This document shows positions 36,984 through 46,693 of a stretch of DNA of 64,000 nt, piece by piece (the stretch's first letter is position 1; every line of letters starts with the position of its first letter). Source of the DNA: CAVYHX01 sp963768415 (GTDB lineage Bacteria > Pseudomonadota > Gammaproteobacteria > UBA9214). Location: assembly GCA_963768415.1 (NCBI GenBank), contig CAVYHX010000040.1:4977-68976 (forward strand), read 5' to 3'. The notes below the pieces were generated by a model, which made no database searches, was not told the DNA's origin, and was given only the letters and a program-made list of their open reading frames with translations. A program made the translations under genes and the position numbers.

Positions 36984-37630
36984 TGCATGAGCGCATACAG
37001 CAATTTGTCGAACGCATCGACGCACTGCAGCTACGCGAGCGTGCACTGCTGATGTGCGCCGGTATAGCCGCCCTGTTTCTGGCCATCGACACCCTGGCCC
37101 TGCAGCCGGTCTACACAAAACAGAAACAAAGTGAGCAGGATATATCCGGCTGGGACACGCAGCTTGCCGTATTGCAGCAGCGCTCCGGCCTGCTGGCTGG
37201 CAAGGATGACAAGGACCCCGTGCAATCACTCCAGCAGCGGCGCGCGCAATTACAGGAGGAACTTGCCGAACTGGAAGGCACGATTCACGGGCAATTGGGT
37301 GCCTTGCTCGAACCCAGACAGGCAACACAGGTACTGGAGCAGGTACTGGCCGAGGAGCGCGATCTGGTCCTGCGCGAGGCCATTGCGATCAGCAAGCGAC
37401 TGCCCGCAAGCGGGTCGGGAGAAAATGACGAACTGCTGCATACAGGCGTTGGCCGCTACACCCTGCAACTGCAGCTGGAAGGCACCTACATGGGTACGCT
37501 GCGCTATTTACATGCACTGGAAGCGCTGCCCTGGAAGTTTTTCTGGGAAAGCGTGGATTTCGAGATCATCGAGTACCCCGTCGCACGGGTGACACTCGAG
37601 CTCTACACACTGGGACTGGTCGAAGAGTAA
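36983..37630 (+). CDS. mshJ: PilO-like MSHA biogenesis protein
   Basis: 215 residues: a single N-terminal helix (ALLMCAGIAALFLAIDTLALQ), a coiled coil with SLQQRRAQLQEELAELEG, and a ferredoxin-like C-terminal domain (LQLEGTYMGTLRYLHALEALPWKFFWESVDFEI), as in PilO/MshJ. Partner of MshI2 in the alignment complex. Confidence 0.9.
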   Translation: MHERIQQFVERIDALQLRERALLMCAGIAALFLAIDTLALQPVYTKQKQSEQDISGWDTQLAVLQQRSGLLAGKDDKDPVQSLQQRRAQLQEELAELEGTIHGQLGALLEPRQATQVLEQVLAEERDLVLREAIAISKRLPASGSGENDELLHTGVGRYTLQLQLEGTYMGTLRYLHALEALPWKFFWESVDFEIIEYPVARVTLELYTLGLVEE

Positions 37631-37636
37631 CGTGCC

Positions 37637-37960
37637 ATGAGCAGACTCCTGCAACGCGGCATGACGGCGCTACTGGGACTGTTCTGTGCAGTACTGGTTA
37701 TCAGCGCCAGCGCACTGGAAGACCCGACCCGGCCGGCGGGTTACGGGGAAGCCACCAAGGCCGGTGTGCAGGGCTGGACACTGAATTCAACGCTGGTGGG
37801 GCCTGACCGGCGCATCGCCGTGATCAATGGCCAGTATGTCAGCGAGGGTGAAATGGTGGGCAGCGCAAGAGTACTGCACATCCGCAACCTGGATGTCGAA
37901 ATCGAAAGCGCCGGTGAGCGCATCATCCTGCAGCTGTTACCGGGCGCAGTCAACAAGTAA
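37637..37960 (+). CDS. mshK: PilP-like MSHA protein
   Basis: 107 residues with a signal peptide (LLGLFCAVLVISASA) and the periplasmic sequence LEDPTRPAGYGEA...LNSTLVGPDRRIAVINGQYVSEGE, characteristic of MshK. It probably links the inner-membrane platform to the MshL secretin. Confidence 0.88.
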   Translation: MSRLLQRGMTALLGLFCAVLVISASALEDPTRPAGYGEATKAGVQGWTLNSTLVGPDRRIAVINGQYVSEGEMVGSARVLHIRNLDVEIESAGERIILQLLPGAVNK

Positions 37961-37982
37961 GCATGAATACGGGAAAGTGATT

Positions 37983-39707
37983 ATGGATAACACTATTTTT
38001 CGACCACATTACTGGCTGACTGCGCTGCTGTCCGCCGCGCTGGCAGGCTGTCAAACGATGCCATTGCAGGAGCGCAACCTGCCATCGATCGCCGCAGCCC
38101 TGGATCAGGAAGTACAGGCAAGTGCACCGGCCGCGACCACGCCACCTGAAGTGGCCGCGTCGCTGTTGCCCAGAGTACAGGCCGATATCCCGAAAACCGT
38201 TCCCGCAGTACAGCCACATTTCGACATCTCCGTCAATGCCGCGCCTGCCCGCGAGTTTTTCATGAGCCTGGTTAAAGGTACAACGCTCAACATGGTGGTA
38301 CACCCGGATGTCAACGGCACCGTGTCGATCAGTCTGCGTAATATAACTATTGACGAGGTGATGGATACCGCAAGCGACGTCTATGGCTACCGCTATCGCC
38401 GCAGCGGCAATACCTACCAGGTCTACCCGGCCCGGATTCGCACGCAGATCTTCAAGATTGATTATCTGGACGTCACCCGCAACAGCGGATCACGCACCAT
38501 GGTCAGCTCGGGCTCAATCAGCAATCAATCCGGCTCCTCCGGCAGCAGCGCCTCGAGTTCGGCTGCCACTGGTGAATCGGGTAGCGCATCCGGTGGCAGC
38601 GAGGCATCCGGCAGCGTGGTGACCACCCGCTCCGAGTCTGACTTCTGGGCGGATCTGAAGGAATCACTCAACCTGATTGTCGGCGACAAGGACGGCCGCA
38701 AGGTGATGTGCCATCCGCAGTCGGGCGTCATCGTGGTACATGCCATGCCGGAAGAGCTGCGCGATATCGAGGACTTTCTCAATACCATCCAGGAAGCCTC
38801 TCACCGGCTGGTGATCCTCGAGGCCAAGATCATCGAAGTCACACTGAATGACAAGTTCCAGGCCGGCATCAACTGGAACGCCCTGATCGAATTCGGCGAT
38901 GACAAGTCGATTCTGTTCGGACACTCCGGCGGCGGCAGCGTATTCGAAACCGGCGCCACCGCCCTTGCGGGCACAGTGGTGCCGCTGGTACGGGGCACCC
39001 AGGTAACCGGATTCGATACCACCGCCTTTGGCGGGATCTTCACCATCGACGCCAATCTGAAGGACTTCAACGCGCTGATCGAATTACTGAAGACCCAGGG
39101 GGATGTCCAGGTGCTGTCCAGTCCGCGCATATCCACCATCAACAACCAGAAGGCGGTCATCAAGGTCGGGCAGGATGAATACTTCGTGACCGATGTCGAT
39201 ACAGACACCGATACGACCGATGGTGTCGTCAACCAGAGCGTGGACGTGACCCTGACCCCGTTTTTCTCCGGTGTTGCGCTGGATGTCATCCCGCAGATCA
39301 GTGACGACAACATGGTCATTCTGCACGTGCACCCGTCCATCAGCGAAGTAACGGAGAAGGTCAAGAACATCAAGGTGTCGACCAATGATGATCTCTCCAT
39401 ACCGCTGGCACTGAGTACTATCCGCGAGTCCGACACCGTGATCCGTGCTGCCAGCGGGCAGGTGGTGGTACTCGGCGGACTGATGAAGGATGTACTGCGT
39501 GATGCAGAGACGCGTACCCCGTTCCTCGGCGACGCGCCGGTAGTCGGGCATATGTTTCGCCACCGCCGTGAAATCATGACCAAGAGCGAGCTGGTAATCC
39601 TGCTGCGGCCGGTAGTGATCAACAGCAACGAGCAATGGCACGGGCAGCTGCGCGACACCGCCCAGAGGTTCCAGGATCTGCGGTCAAACAACCAGAATGA
39701 TGAGTAA
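37983..39707 (+). CDS. mshL: MshL, outer-membrane secretin
   Basis: 574 residues. Lipoprotein signal with lipobox LAGC, a secretin_N-type domain (FDISVNAAPAREFFMSLVKGTTLNMVVHPDVNGTVSI), a Ser/Gly-rich loop (~180-215), and a C-terminal secretin domain (GDVQVLSSPRISTINNQKAVIKVGQDEYFVTDV and VLGGLMKDVLRDAETRTPFLGDAPVVGHMFRHR). Multimeric channel for the pilus. Complete. Confidence 0.95.
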   Translation: MDNTIFRPHYWLTALLSAALAGCQTMPLQERNLPSIAAALDQEVQASAPAATTPPEVAASLLPRVQADIPKTVPAVQPHFDISVNAAPAREFFMSLVKGTTLNMVVHPDVNGTVSISLRNITIDEVMDTASDVYGYRYRRSGNTYQVYPARIRTQIFKIDYLDVTRNSGSRTMVSSGSISNQSGSSGSSASSSAATGESGSASGGSEASGSVVTTRSESDFWADLKESLNLIVGDKDGRKVMCHPQSGVIVVHAMPEELRDIEDFLNTIQEASHRLVILEAKIIEVTLNDKFQAGINWNALIEFGDDKSILFGHSGGGSVFETGATALAGTVVPLVRGTQVTGFDTTAFGGIFTIDANLKDFNALIELLKTQGDVQVLSSPRISTINNQKAVIKVGQDEYFVTDVDTDTDTTDGVVNQSVDVTLTPFFSGVALDVIPQISDDNMVILHVHPSISEVTEKVKNIKVSTNDDLSIPLALSTIRESDTVIRAASGQVVVLGGLMKDVLRDAETRTPFLGDAPVVGHMFRHRREIMTKSELVILLRPVVINSNEQWHGQLRDTAQRFQDLRSNNQNDE

Positions 39708-39745
39708 TTCGCACGCTGTACCCTACCGTAAAATGGAGTCACATC

Positions 39746-40618
39746 ATGTACCTCGAACACTTCGGACTGGAACAAGCGCCGTTCACGATAACGCCGGATA
39801 CCGGATTTTTTCTCAATCAGGGCAGCCACAATGAAGCCTTGAATGTGCTGCTGGTCGCACTGCGCTCCGGTGAAGGCTTCATCAAGGTCACCGGCGAGGT
39901 GGGGACAGGAAAAACCCTGCTGTGCAGGAAACTGCTGAACACCCTTGATGAGGAATTTGTCACTGCCTATATCCCCAATCCGTTCCTCAATCCGAATGCG
40001 CTGCGCATGGCATTGGCGGAAGAGCTGGGTATCAATTTTGCACGCAATGCCGGTCAGCACCGCCTGTTACAGCTGATCACCGAGCGCCTGATCGAACTCA
40101 ACAGTGCCGGCCGGCGCGTGGCCCTGCTGCTGGATGAAGCCCAGGCCATGCCGGACGAAACCATGGAGGCACTGCGCCTGTTGACCAACCTGGAAACCGA
40201 ACGGGACAAGCTCCTGCAGGTCGTCCTGTTTGGCCAGCCGGAGCTCGACCGCCGTCTGCAACAGGACAACCTGCGGCAGCTGCGGCAGCGTGTCCTGTTC
40301 AGCTACCATTTGCAGCCTCTGGATCGCAACACGCTCGCGGTTTATATCAATCATCGTCTGCTGATAGCGGGATACGAGGGCTCCACCCTGTTTACCGGCA
40401 AGGCACTGAAATCACTGTACCGCCACAGCCGCGGCATTCCGCGGCTTGTCAATATTCTCAGCCACAAGTCACTGATGTCTGCATATGGACAAGGCGATCA
40501 CCATGTCGATGTAAAACATGTACGCCTGGCTGCAGCAGATACGGAAGACATCCGGCCACGCCATATTGCACTGATGGCCAGCCTGTTAAATCGCCTGACA
40601 CTGCACGGACAACACTGA
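39746..40618 (+). CDS. mshM: MshM, ExeA-type AAA ATPase
   Basis: 290 residues: MYLEHFGLEQAPFTITPDTGFFL is the ExeA/MshM hallmark; Walker A is GEVGTGKT, Walker B VALLLDEAQAM, and sensor residues lie in FGQPELDRRL. It may help secretin insertion through peptidoglycan, as ExeA does. GGAG precedes ATG 39746; its stop overlaps the mshN start (ATGA). Confidence 0.93.
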   Translation: MYLEHFGLEQAPFTITPDTGFFLNQGSHNEALNVLLVALRSGEGFIKVTGEVGTGKTLLCRKLLNTLDEEFVTAYIPNPFLNPNALRMALAEELGINFARNAGQHRLLQLITERLIELNSAGRRVALLLDEAQAMPDETMEALRLLTNLETERDKLLQVVLFGQPELDRRLQQDNLRQLRQRVLFSYHLQPLDRNTLAVYINHRLLIAGYEGSTLFTGKALKSLYRHSRGIPRLVNILSHKSLMSAYGQGDHHVDVKHVRLAAADTEDIRPRHIALMASLLNRLTLHGQH

Positions 40619-41733
40619 TGAGCCTGATCAACGACATGCTCAAGGATCTGGATTCACAGCGCACACATCCGAATGTGGCGCATGCCAGCGCCCTGCGCGG
40701 TCTCGGACTGGCGGGTCCGGTCAATCACACAAAACACTACGCGGCCCCGCTACTCTACACCGGCGCACTGGTGCTGGTGATACTGCTGGTGCTGCCCTGG
40801 ATCCTGCAACTGGTCAGGCACCCCGCCGCCAGCTGGACCGCTACCCTGCCAATTCCGGAACAGGCCACGCATACGGCACGTGTACTGCATGCCGTGACCA
40901 CCGCTGAAGAGGCTGCACAATCCGCAATTGCAGTTGCCGCTGCACCGGCAGAACCGTCAGAACCATTAGTACCGTCAGCTGCAGCAACCGCCACAGTCGA
41001 CGCTGCAGTCAATAACCCGCAGCAGGCTGCCGCCGAACAACACATCAGTGCACCCGTACCTGCCGAACCGGTTGCGGCACAGGCACAACTCGAACTACCG
41101 GCAGTGACAGAAATTTTGCAGGCTGCAGACCAGCGGATCGAGATTTTCGAACGGCCCTTGACTCCCGAGCAGCAGCAACAACATGCCTATCATAATGCAG
41201 TCACCACGCTACGCACCGGCAACCTTGCAGACGCTGCGCGGCAGTTCCTGCAAGTGCTGGCACTCAACAGCGGGCATCAGCAGGCGCGCCTGATGCTTGC
41301 CAATATCTATCTCAAGCAACAGCAGCATGCCGAGGCCGAGACACTGCTGGCAACAGGCCTGGCGCAGGATCCCCGGCATGCGCCCTTTGCGATGCTCTAC
41401 GCGCAGCTGCTGCTGGCACAGCAACGCGAGCAGGAGGCCATACAGAGTCTGCAAACGGCGCTGCCGGGTGCCGGACAGGATGCGGAATACCATGCCTTCC
41501 TGGCGGCCCTCTATCAACGTAACGGCAAACCCGCCGCCGCCGCCCGGCTGTATGAAGCCGCCCTGAGTCAGGCGCCGCTGAAAGGCGAGTGGTGGATGGG
41601 ACTGGGAATCTCGCAGGAACAGTCAGGCAAGCTGCCTGCAGCCTATGCGGCGTATCAGCGGGCATTGCAGTATCCGTTGAAACCGGTCCTGCAGCAGTAC
41701 ATCCAGACGCGTCTGAAAATTTTAGCGCGTTGA
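40618..41733 (+). CDS. mshN: MshN, TPR-containing MSHA protein
   Basis: 371 residues. SLINDMLKDLDSQR is the conserved MshN start. One membrane helix (~45-68), a long Ala/Pro-rich periplasmic linker, then C-terminal tetratricopeptide repeats (from ~residue 185: AYHNAVTTLRTGNLADAARQFLQVLALNSGHQQ). Role in pilus assembly is not well defined. Confidence 0.9.
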   Translation: MSLINDMLKDLDSQRTHPNVAHASALRGLGLAGPVNHTKHYAAPLLYTGALVLVILLVLPWILQLVRHPAASWTATLPIPEQATHTARVLHAVTTAEEAAQSAIAVAAAPAEPSEPLVPSAAATATVDAAVNNPQQAAAEQHISAPVPAEPVAAQAQLELPAVTEILQAADQRIEIFERPLTPEQQQQHAYHNAVTTLRTGNLADAARQFLQVLALNSGHQQARLMLANIYLKQQQHAEAETLLATGLAQDPRHAPFAMLYAQLLLAQQREQEAIQSLQTALPGAGQDAEYHAFLAALYQRNGKPAAAARLYEAALSQAPLKGEWWMGLGISQEQSGKLPAAYAAYQRALQYPLKPVLQQYIQTRLKILAR

Positions 41734-41779
41734 CACTGACTGGAAACACTGGCAAACAGGGTGATGAAGGGCTGATACC

Positions 41780-43495
41780 ATGGCAGAAACCGCACAACGC
41801 ATAAAGGTCCGTCTGGGTGACCTGCTGGTCGAGAAAAAGATCATCTCGGAAGCGCAGTTGACAGCTGGCACTGGCCGACCAGAAAAAGAGCGGGCGCAAG
41901 CTCGGGCGCGTGCTGATCGACAACGGTTATGCAGCGGAAGATGACATGCTGCAGGCGCTGTCAACAGCAGCTCGATATCCCCTATGTGGATCTTTCTACC
42001 TTCGAGCTGAAACCCGAACTGGCAAAACGGCTGCCGGAGACCGATGCACGCCGTTTCCGCGCCCTGGTGCTGAAGGAAACCGCGCAGGGACTGCTGGTCG
42101 CCATGGGCGACCCGACGGATATTTTCGGTTATGACGAACTGGTACGTCACCTGAAACAGCCGATACAGCTGGCGGCCGTCAAGGAAGACGACCTGTTGCA
42201 GAGTCATCGACCGGATCTACCAGGACAGCATGCCAGCTGCAGTCACTGGCCAGCGAACTCGGCAAGGATATGGCCGACAACGCCTTCGATCTCGAACAAA
42301 CTGATCGCCGTCAGCAGCAAGAGCGACGCACCGGTCGTGCGGCTGATCCAGAATGTTTTCGAAACCTCCGTCAGCTCCAACTCATCGGATATACACATCG
42401 AACCGGATGAAGATGTATTGCGTATTCGCCGGCGCATCGATGGCGTCCTGCATGAACAGATCATCGAGGACAAGAAGATCATCACCGCCATGGTGTCGCG
42501 GCTCAAGCTGATGGCGGATGCCGATATATCAGAACACCGCCTGCCCCAGGACGGGCGCTTCTCGCTGAATGTCAGTGGCAAGAATATCGACGTGCGCCTG
42601 TCCACCATTCCCACACAGTACGGTGAGGCCGTGGTCATGCGCCTGCTGGATCACGGCAATGCGATCCCCGGACTCGAGGAGCTCGGCATGCCGGACGGTC
42701 TGCTCGAATCCTTCCGCAAGATTATCCACAAACCGCATGGCCTGGTGCTGGTCACCGGACCTACCGGCAGCGGCAAGACGACGACGCTGTATGCCGCGCT
42801 GCGCGAACTCAACACGCCGCAGAAAAAGATCATCACCATCGAGGACCCGGTCGAATACCGCCTGCAGCGCGTCAACCAGGTGCAGGTCAACAGCAAGATC
42901 GGACTCGATTTTGCACGCGTCCTGCGCACCGCACTGCGACTCGATCCGGATGTGATCCTGATCGGCGAAATGCGTGATCAGGAAACCGCCGAAATCGGCT
43001 TGCGTGGCGCGCTGACCGGCCACCTGGTGCTGTCGACCCTGCACACCAACGATGCCATCAGCAGCGCCACCCGCCTGATCGATATGGGCCTGGCAGGCTA
43101 CCTGGTGGCCTCCTCCGTGCAGGCCATTCTCGCCCAGCGCCTGATACGCCGCGTCTGCAAAAGCTGCAGCGCAAGCACGGAACTGGATGCCAATGAACTG
43201 CGCCTGGCTGCGCAACCAGACCGGTGCCGATCTCGACCGGCATGATTACCGTCACGGGCGCGGGTGTAACGTCTGCAACCAGACCGGCTACAAGGGTCGC
43301 ATCGGTATCTATGAACTGCTGCTGATGACCAATGAACTGGCCGAGGCCCTGCGCCACGGTGACCAGCATGCCTTCCAGCAGGCCGCACTCGCCCAGCCGG
43401 GTTACCAGCCACTGGTGGAAAATGCCCTGGCCTATGCCCGTGAAGGGGTGACCAGCATCGAGGAAGTGATGCGCCTCTGCGGCTGGGCTGACTAG
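41780..43495 (+). CDS. mshE: MshE, pilus extension ATPase (about six frameshifts)
   Basis: About 572 residues after bridging offsets near 41862, 41962, 42197, 42232, 42300 and 43205. The N-terminal MshEN domain (RIKVRLGDLLVEKKIISEAQL, RVLIDNGYAAEDDML, DIPYVDLSTFELKPELAKRLPE) is a c-di-GMP-binding module in MshE. The GspE-type core has Walker A (GPTGSGKTTTLYAAL), the Asp box (IEDPVEY) and the His box, plus a zinc pair at the C-terminus (CKSC...CNVC). The central ~900 bases are intact. Clustered indels in the 5' part could be poor sequence or real decay. Powers pilus extension. Confidence 0.88.
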
Positions 43496-43509
43496 CGTAC
43501 GCAGCGCAG

Positions 43510-44734
43510 ATGCCGGTCTTCAAATACAAGGCGCGCGGCAGTCGCGGCGACTCCATCGAGGGCACCCTCGAGGCAGCCAGCACCGACCTGGTTGCCGCAC
43601 ACCTCATGGAGGGCGGTCTCACGCCGGTCGATATCAGGCCAGTGGCTGAAGAAGGCCGGCCTCGGCGGTGATCTGGGCGAGCTGTTCATGCCCAAGGTGG
43701 AAACCGCTGACCTGATCCAGTTCAGCCGCCAGATGCACAGTATGCTGCGGGCCAGTGTCCCGATATTCAACACCGTCTCCGGACTGGCCGCCACCTGCAG
43801 CAACCGCACCATGGCACAAACGCTCACCCAGGTGACGCGCAGCCTGGAATCCGGCCGTCCCCTGTCAGACGCGCTCGCCCAGCACCCCGAGGTGTTTTCC
43901 GTCTTCTATGTCAGCCTGGTACGGGTAGGCGAGACCAGCGGCAAGCTGGCAGACATTTTCCAGCAGCTTGCGTTTTACCTGGACCGGGAGAAGACCACCC
44001 GCGACAAGATCAAGGCCGCATTGCGTTACCCGATGTTCGTGCTCAGTGCCATCCTGGTCGCCCTGATGATCATCAGCGTCTGGGTGATTCCGGCCTTCTC
44101 GCGGCTGTTCGCCAGTTTTGGCGCGGACCTGCCCCTGGCCACCCGCATACTCATGGGGGTCTCGGATTTTATCCTGTCGAACTGGCACCTGCTGATTGCC
44201 GCCACCGTGATCACCGTATTCGGCGTGCGTGCGTATGTCAGGACCGATGCGGGCCGTTACCGGTGGCACAAACTGAAACTGCGCCTGCCACTGGTCGGAC
44301 CGGTCATGTACAAGGCGGCGCTGGCGCGCTTCAGTCACCTGTTCTCCCTGTCCTACAAATCCGGGGTGCAACTGATTACCGCACTGACCGTCGTGGCCCG
44401 TGCCCTCAACAACAGCTACCTGGAAGAGCGCATCCTGGGGATGCGCGAAGGCATCGAACACGGCAAGTCCATCAGCCTGACGGCCGGCGGCAGCGGAATT
44501 TTCGACCCGCTGGTACTGCAAATGCTGGCCGTGGGGGAAGAGTCGGGCACCATCGGCGATCTGCTGGAGGAGGTGGCCCACTACTACGACCGCGAGGTCG
44601 ACTACGCCGTTGACAAGCTGAGCGCCTCCATCGAACCGCTGCTCACCGTGGTTATCGGCGGCCTGGTGCTGGTCATGGCCATGGGCGTGTTCCTGCCCAT
44701 GTGGGACCTGGCCTCGGTCGCCCTGGCAAAATGA
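43510..44734 (+). CDS. mshG: MshG, PilC/GspF-type platform protein (frameshifted)
   Basis: About 407 residues, one offset near 43648 between GGLTPVDIRP and GLGGDLGELFMPKVET. The duplicated T2SSF domains contain FSRQMHSMLRASVPIFNTVSGLA and FSHLFSLSYKSGVQLITALTVVARA, with three membrane helices. The MshE motor is thought to rotate it during pilin insertion. Confidence 0.92.
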
Positions 44735-44756
44735 GGCAAAAACAGCTGGAAAATCC

Positions 44757-44783
44757 TAAAGAGACCGCGCTTGCGGCCGATTA
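44757..44783 (+). promoter_or_regulatory. Sigma-28 (FliA)-type promoter before the major pilin
   Basis: TAAAG, 15 bases, CCGATTA: perfect -35, six of seven -10 positions, and exact spacing against TAAAG-N15-CCGATAA. It lies in the mshG-mshA gap, giving a leader of ~55 bases. It matches consensus better than the flagellin promoters in the same window. Confidence 0.6.
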
Positions 44784-44845
44784 ACTGATCAGCCCACTGA
44801 GCCTAGGGTGTCAACGTGTCAATTTCACAATATGGAGTAACTGAA

Positions 44846-45223
44846 ATGAGCAAACAGAAAGGTTTTACACTTATCGAGCTGGTTATCGTGATTGCCATCC
44901 TGGGCATCCTGGCGGCGATCGCCGTGCCCAAGTTCGTCGATCTGTCCGGTCAGGCCACCACGGCCGCCAAACGCGGCATGAGCGGCACGGTCAAGAGCGC
45001 ACATGCCATTGCCGTGGCCGAGCTGAAAAAATTTCCGACACTCAGCAGCCTGGCGACTTACGTCAACGGTGAAGGTGTTGCTGTGTCCACTGCTGGTGAT
45101 GGAATCAGTGTCAACATCGACGGGACGGCGTATACGGTACCCACTTTCACGGCCTCGAATTGTAGCGGTGCAACCGGAGGTGGCGGGGATACCGTCAGTT
45201 GCGTGGGAAGTATTGCACCGTAG
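44846..45223 (+). CDS. mshA: MshA, major MSHA-type pilin
   Basis: 125 residues. Prepilin leader MSKQKG with cleavage before FTLIELVIVIAILGILAAIAVPKFVDLSGQA, a globular domain, and a C-terminal disulfide pair (two Cys ~13 apart, NCSGATGGGGDTVSC). GGAG precedes the ATG at 44846; a longer in-frame start would spoil the leader. Followed by a terminator, so expressed mainly as a separate transcript. Confidence 0.92.
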   Translation: MSKQKGFTLIELVIVIAILGILAAIAVPKFVDLSGQATTAAKRGMSGTVKSAHAIAVAELKKFPTLSSLATYVNGEGVAVSTAGDGISVNIDGTAYTVPTFTASNCSGATGGGGDTVSCVGSIAP

Positions 45224-45254
45224 GGGCAGGCATTCATAAACTTGTCGCGGAAAG

Positions 45255-45277
45255 GGCGGGCTGTAGCCCGCCTTTTT
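45255..45277 (+). terminator. Rho-independent terminator after mshA
   Basis: GGCGGGCT-GT-AGCCCGCC perfect stem followed by TTTTT, 30 bases after the mshA stop. Would separate abundant pilin mRNA from the minor-pilin genes. Confidence 0.88.
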
Positions 45278-45326
45278 CGTTCTCACAGGTCTTGAGTGCG
45301 CACTCCGAATGCAACCGCCGGGAACA

Positions 45327-45777
45327 ATGAATAGCAAGGGTTTCACCCTGATCGAGCTGGTCACGGTACTGGTGATCGTGGCTGCGCTCGCGGCCTATGC
45401 CCTGCCCAACTGGGCGCCGGACGATACCACGGTGGCGGCGCAGGCGGACCGGCTGGCGCGCGACCTGCGCCATACCCAGGCACTGGCCATGGCGCCAGGG
45501 GCGCACCCTCAGCTTTGATGTGGTCTCGGCCTCGGCATACCGCGCCGCGGCCGGCGGCAGCACGGTGACCGACCCGGCCACCCAGGAAAACTTTCTGATC
45601 ACGCTGGACAACAGCGTCACGCTCAGCGGCACCGATACCGATTTCGACAGCCTCGGCCGGCCGGTCAGCGCGGGCAGCCTGCTGGCGGCGGCGCGCGTGT
45701 TCAGCGTGACCGGCAGCAGCCGTACCGCCACGGTCACTGTCAGCCCGGTGACCGGCTATGTGGCGGTATCCCCGTGA
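45327..45777 (+). CDS. mshC: MshC-like minor pilin (frameshifted)
   Basis: About 150 residues; prepilin start MNSKG/FTLIELVTVLVIVAALAAYALPNW, GspH-like globular part. One offset near 45495 links HTQALAMA to QGRTLSFDVVSASAYRAA. First of four minor pilin genes; its stop overlaps the next start. Confidence 0.82.
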
Positions 45778-46172
45778 AGATGCATGCACAACGGGGTTTT
45801 ACCCTGCTGGAACTGATCCTGGTCATTGTGATTATGGCACTGGCCGCGGTCCCGGTGCTCGGGCAGTTCACCCAGGTCAGCGGCAGCCTGCAGGCAAACG
45901 AGGCCATCCAGACGGCGGCGCTGCTCGCCCAGGAACAGGCCGAAGCGGTGCTGGCGGACCGGCGCCGGCTGACCTACGCCGCCATTCCGACCGGCACAAC
46001 CAGCACCGTGCTGACCGGCAATTACAGCGCCTACACCCGCACACTGACTGTCAACGAGCCGCCCGCGGGCAGTGGCTGCGCCGTGGGCGCGACCTGCAAG
46101 GAAGTGATCGTGCGCGTCGACCACAACGGCCGCCAGCGCGCCGCGGTCACCTTCATCCTGGTGGACTACTGA
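45774..46172 (+). CDS. mshD: MshD-like minor pilin
   Basis: 132 residues from GTG 45774 (or ATG 45780). Prepilin start MKMHAQRG/FTLLELILVIVIMALAAVPVLGQF. A CAVGATC cysteine pair lies near the C-terminus. GTGA overlap with mshC and close coupling to mshO. Confidence 0.82.
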   Translation: MKMHAQRGFTLLELILVIVIMALAAVPVLGQFTQVSGSLQANEAIQTAALLAQEQAEAVLADRRRLTYAAIPTGTTSTVLTGNYSAYTRTLTVNEPPAGSGCAVGATCKEVIVRVDHNGRQRAAVTFILVDY

Positions 46173-46693
46173 TGCCGGGCCGCACACGCCAGCGCGGGTT
46201 CACCCTGATCGAGATGGTCATCGTCATGATCATCCTGGCGATCCTGGCTGCCGGGGCCGGCTTCGGACTGCAGAGCGGGGCGCGTGCCTTTAACAGCAGC
46301 GCCAGTGCCATCCATACCCTGAGCAAGCTGCGCCTGGCCGGCGAGCGCATGACACGCGAGATCCGGGAAATCCGCCGTGACCCGGTGACCCCGGCACAGT
46401 ACGACATCGGCACCATGACGGCGGCAGCACTCGCATTCACCAAGTCTGACGGCACCGTGGTCACCCTCACCAACGCGGCACCGCTGGCCACCCTGGCCTA
46501 TGACAGTCCGGCGGGCTCCCGCACCCTCACCAACGCGGTCAACAACCTCGCCTTCGCCTACTACCAGAGCGACGGTGCCACCGCCGCCACCGGTACTGCG
46601 GACATCGCCTTCGTCGAATTCGAACTGGTGCTGACCCTGGACGGCAATCTCTACCCGCAGCGCACGCGGGTGGCGCTGAGGAACCAGCCATGA
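46172..46693 (+). CDS. mshO: MshO-like minor pilin
   Basis: 173 residues from ATG 46172 (TGATG overlap with mshD). MPGRTRQRG/FTLIEMVIVMIILAILAAGAGFGLQSG, GspJ/PilW-like body. The same frame is open further upstream through mshD, but the prepilin leader fixes the start. Confidence 0.85.
   Translation: MPGRTRQRGFTLIEMVIVMIILAILAAGAGFGLQSGARAFNSSASAIHTLSKLRLAGERMTREIREIRRDPVTPAQYDIGTMTAAALAFTKSDGTVVTLTNAAPLATLAYDSPAGSRTLTNAVNNLAFAYYQSDGATAATGTADIAFVEFELVLTLDGNLYPQRTRVALRNQP

Noticed and set aside
38801..40060. Long minus-strand open frame (419 codons) opposite mshL/mshM
   Set aside because: Antisense shadow of two well-conserved pilus genes; composition is Ser/Thr-rich without domain signatures.
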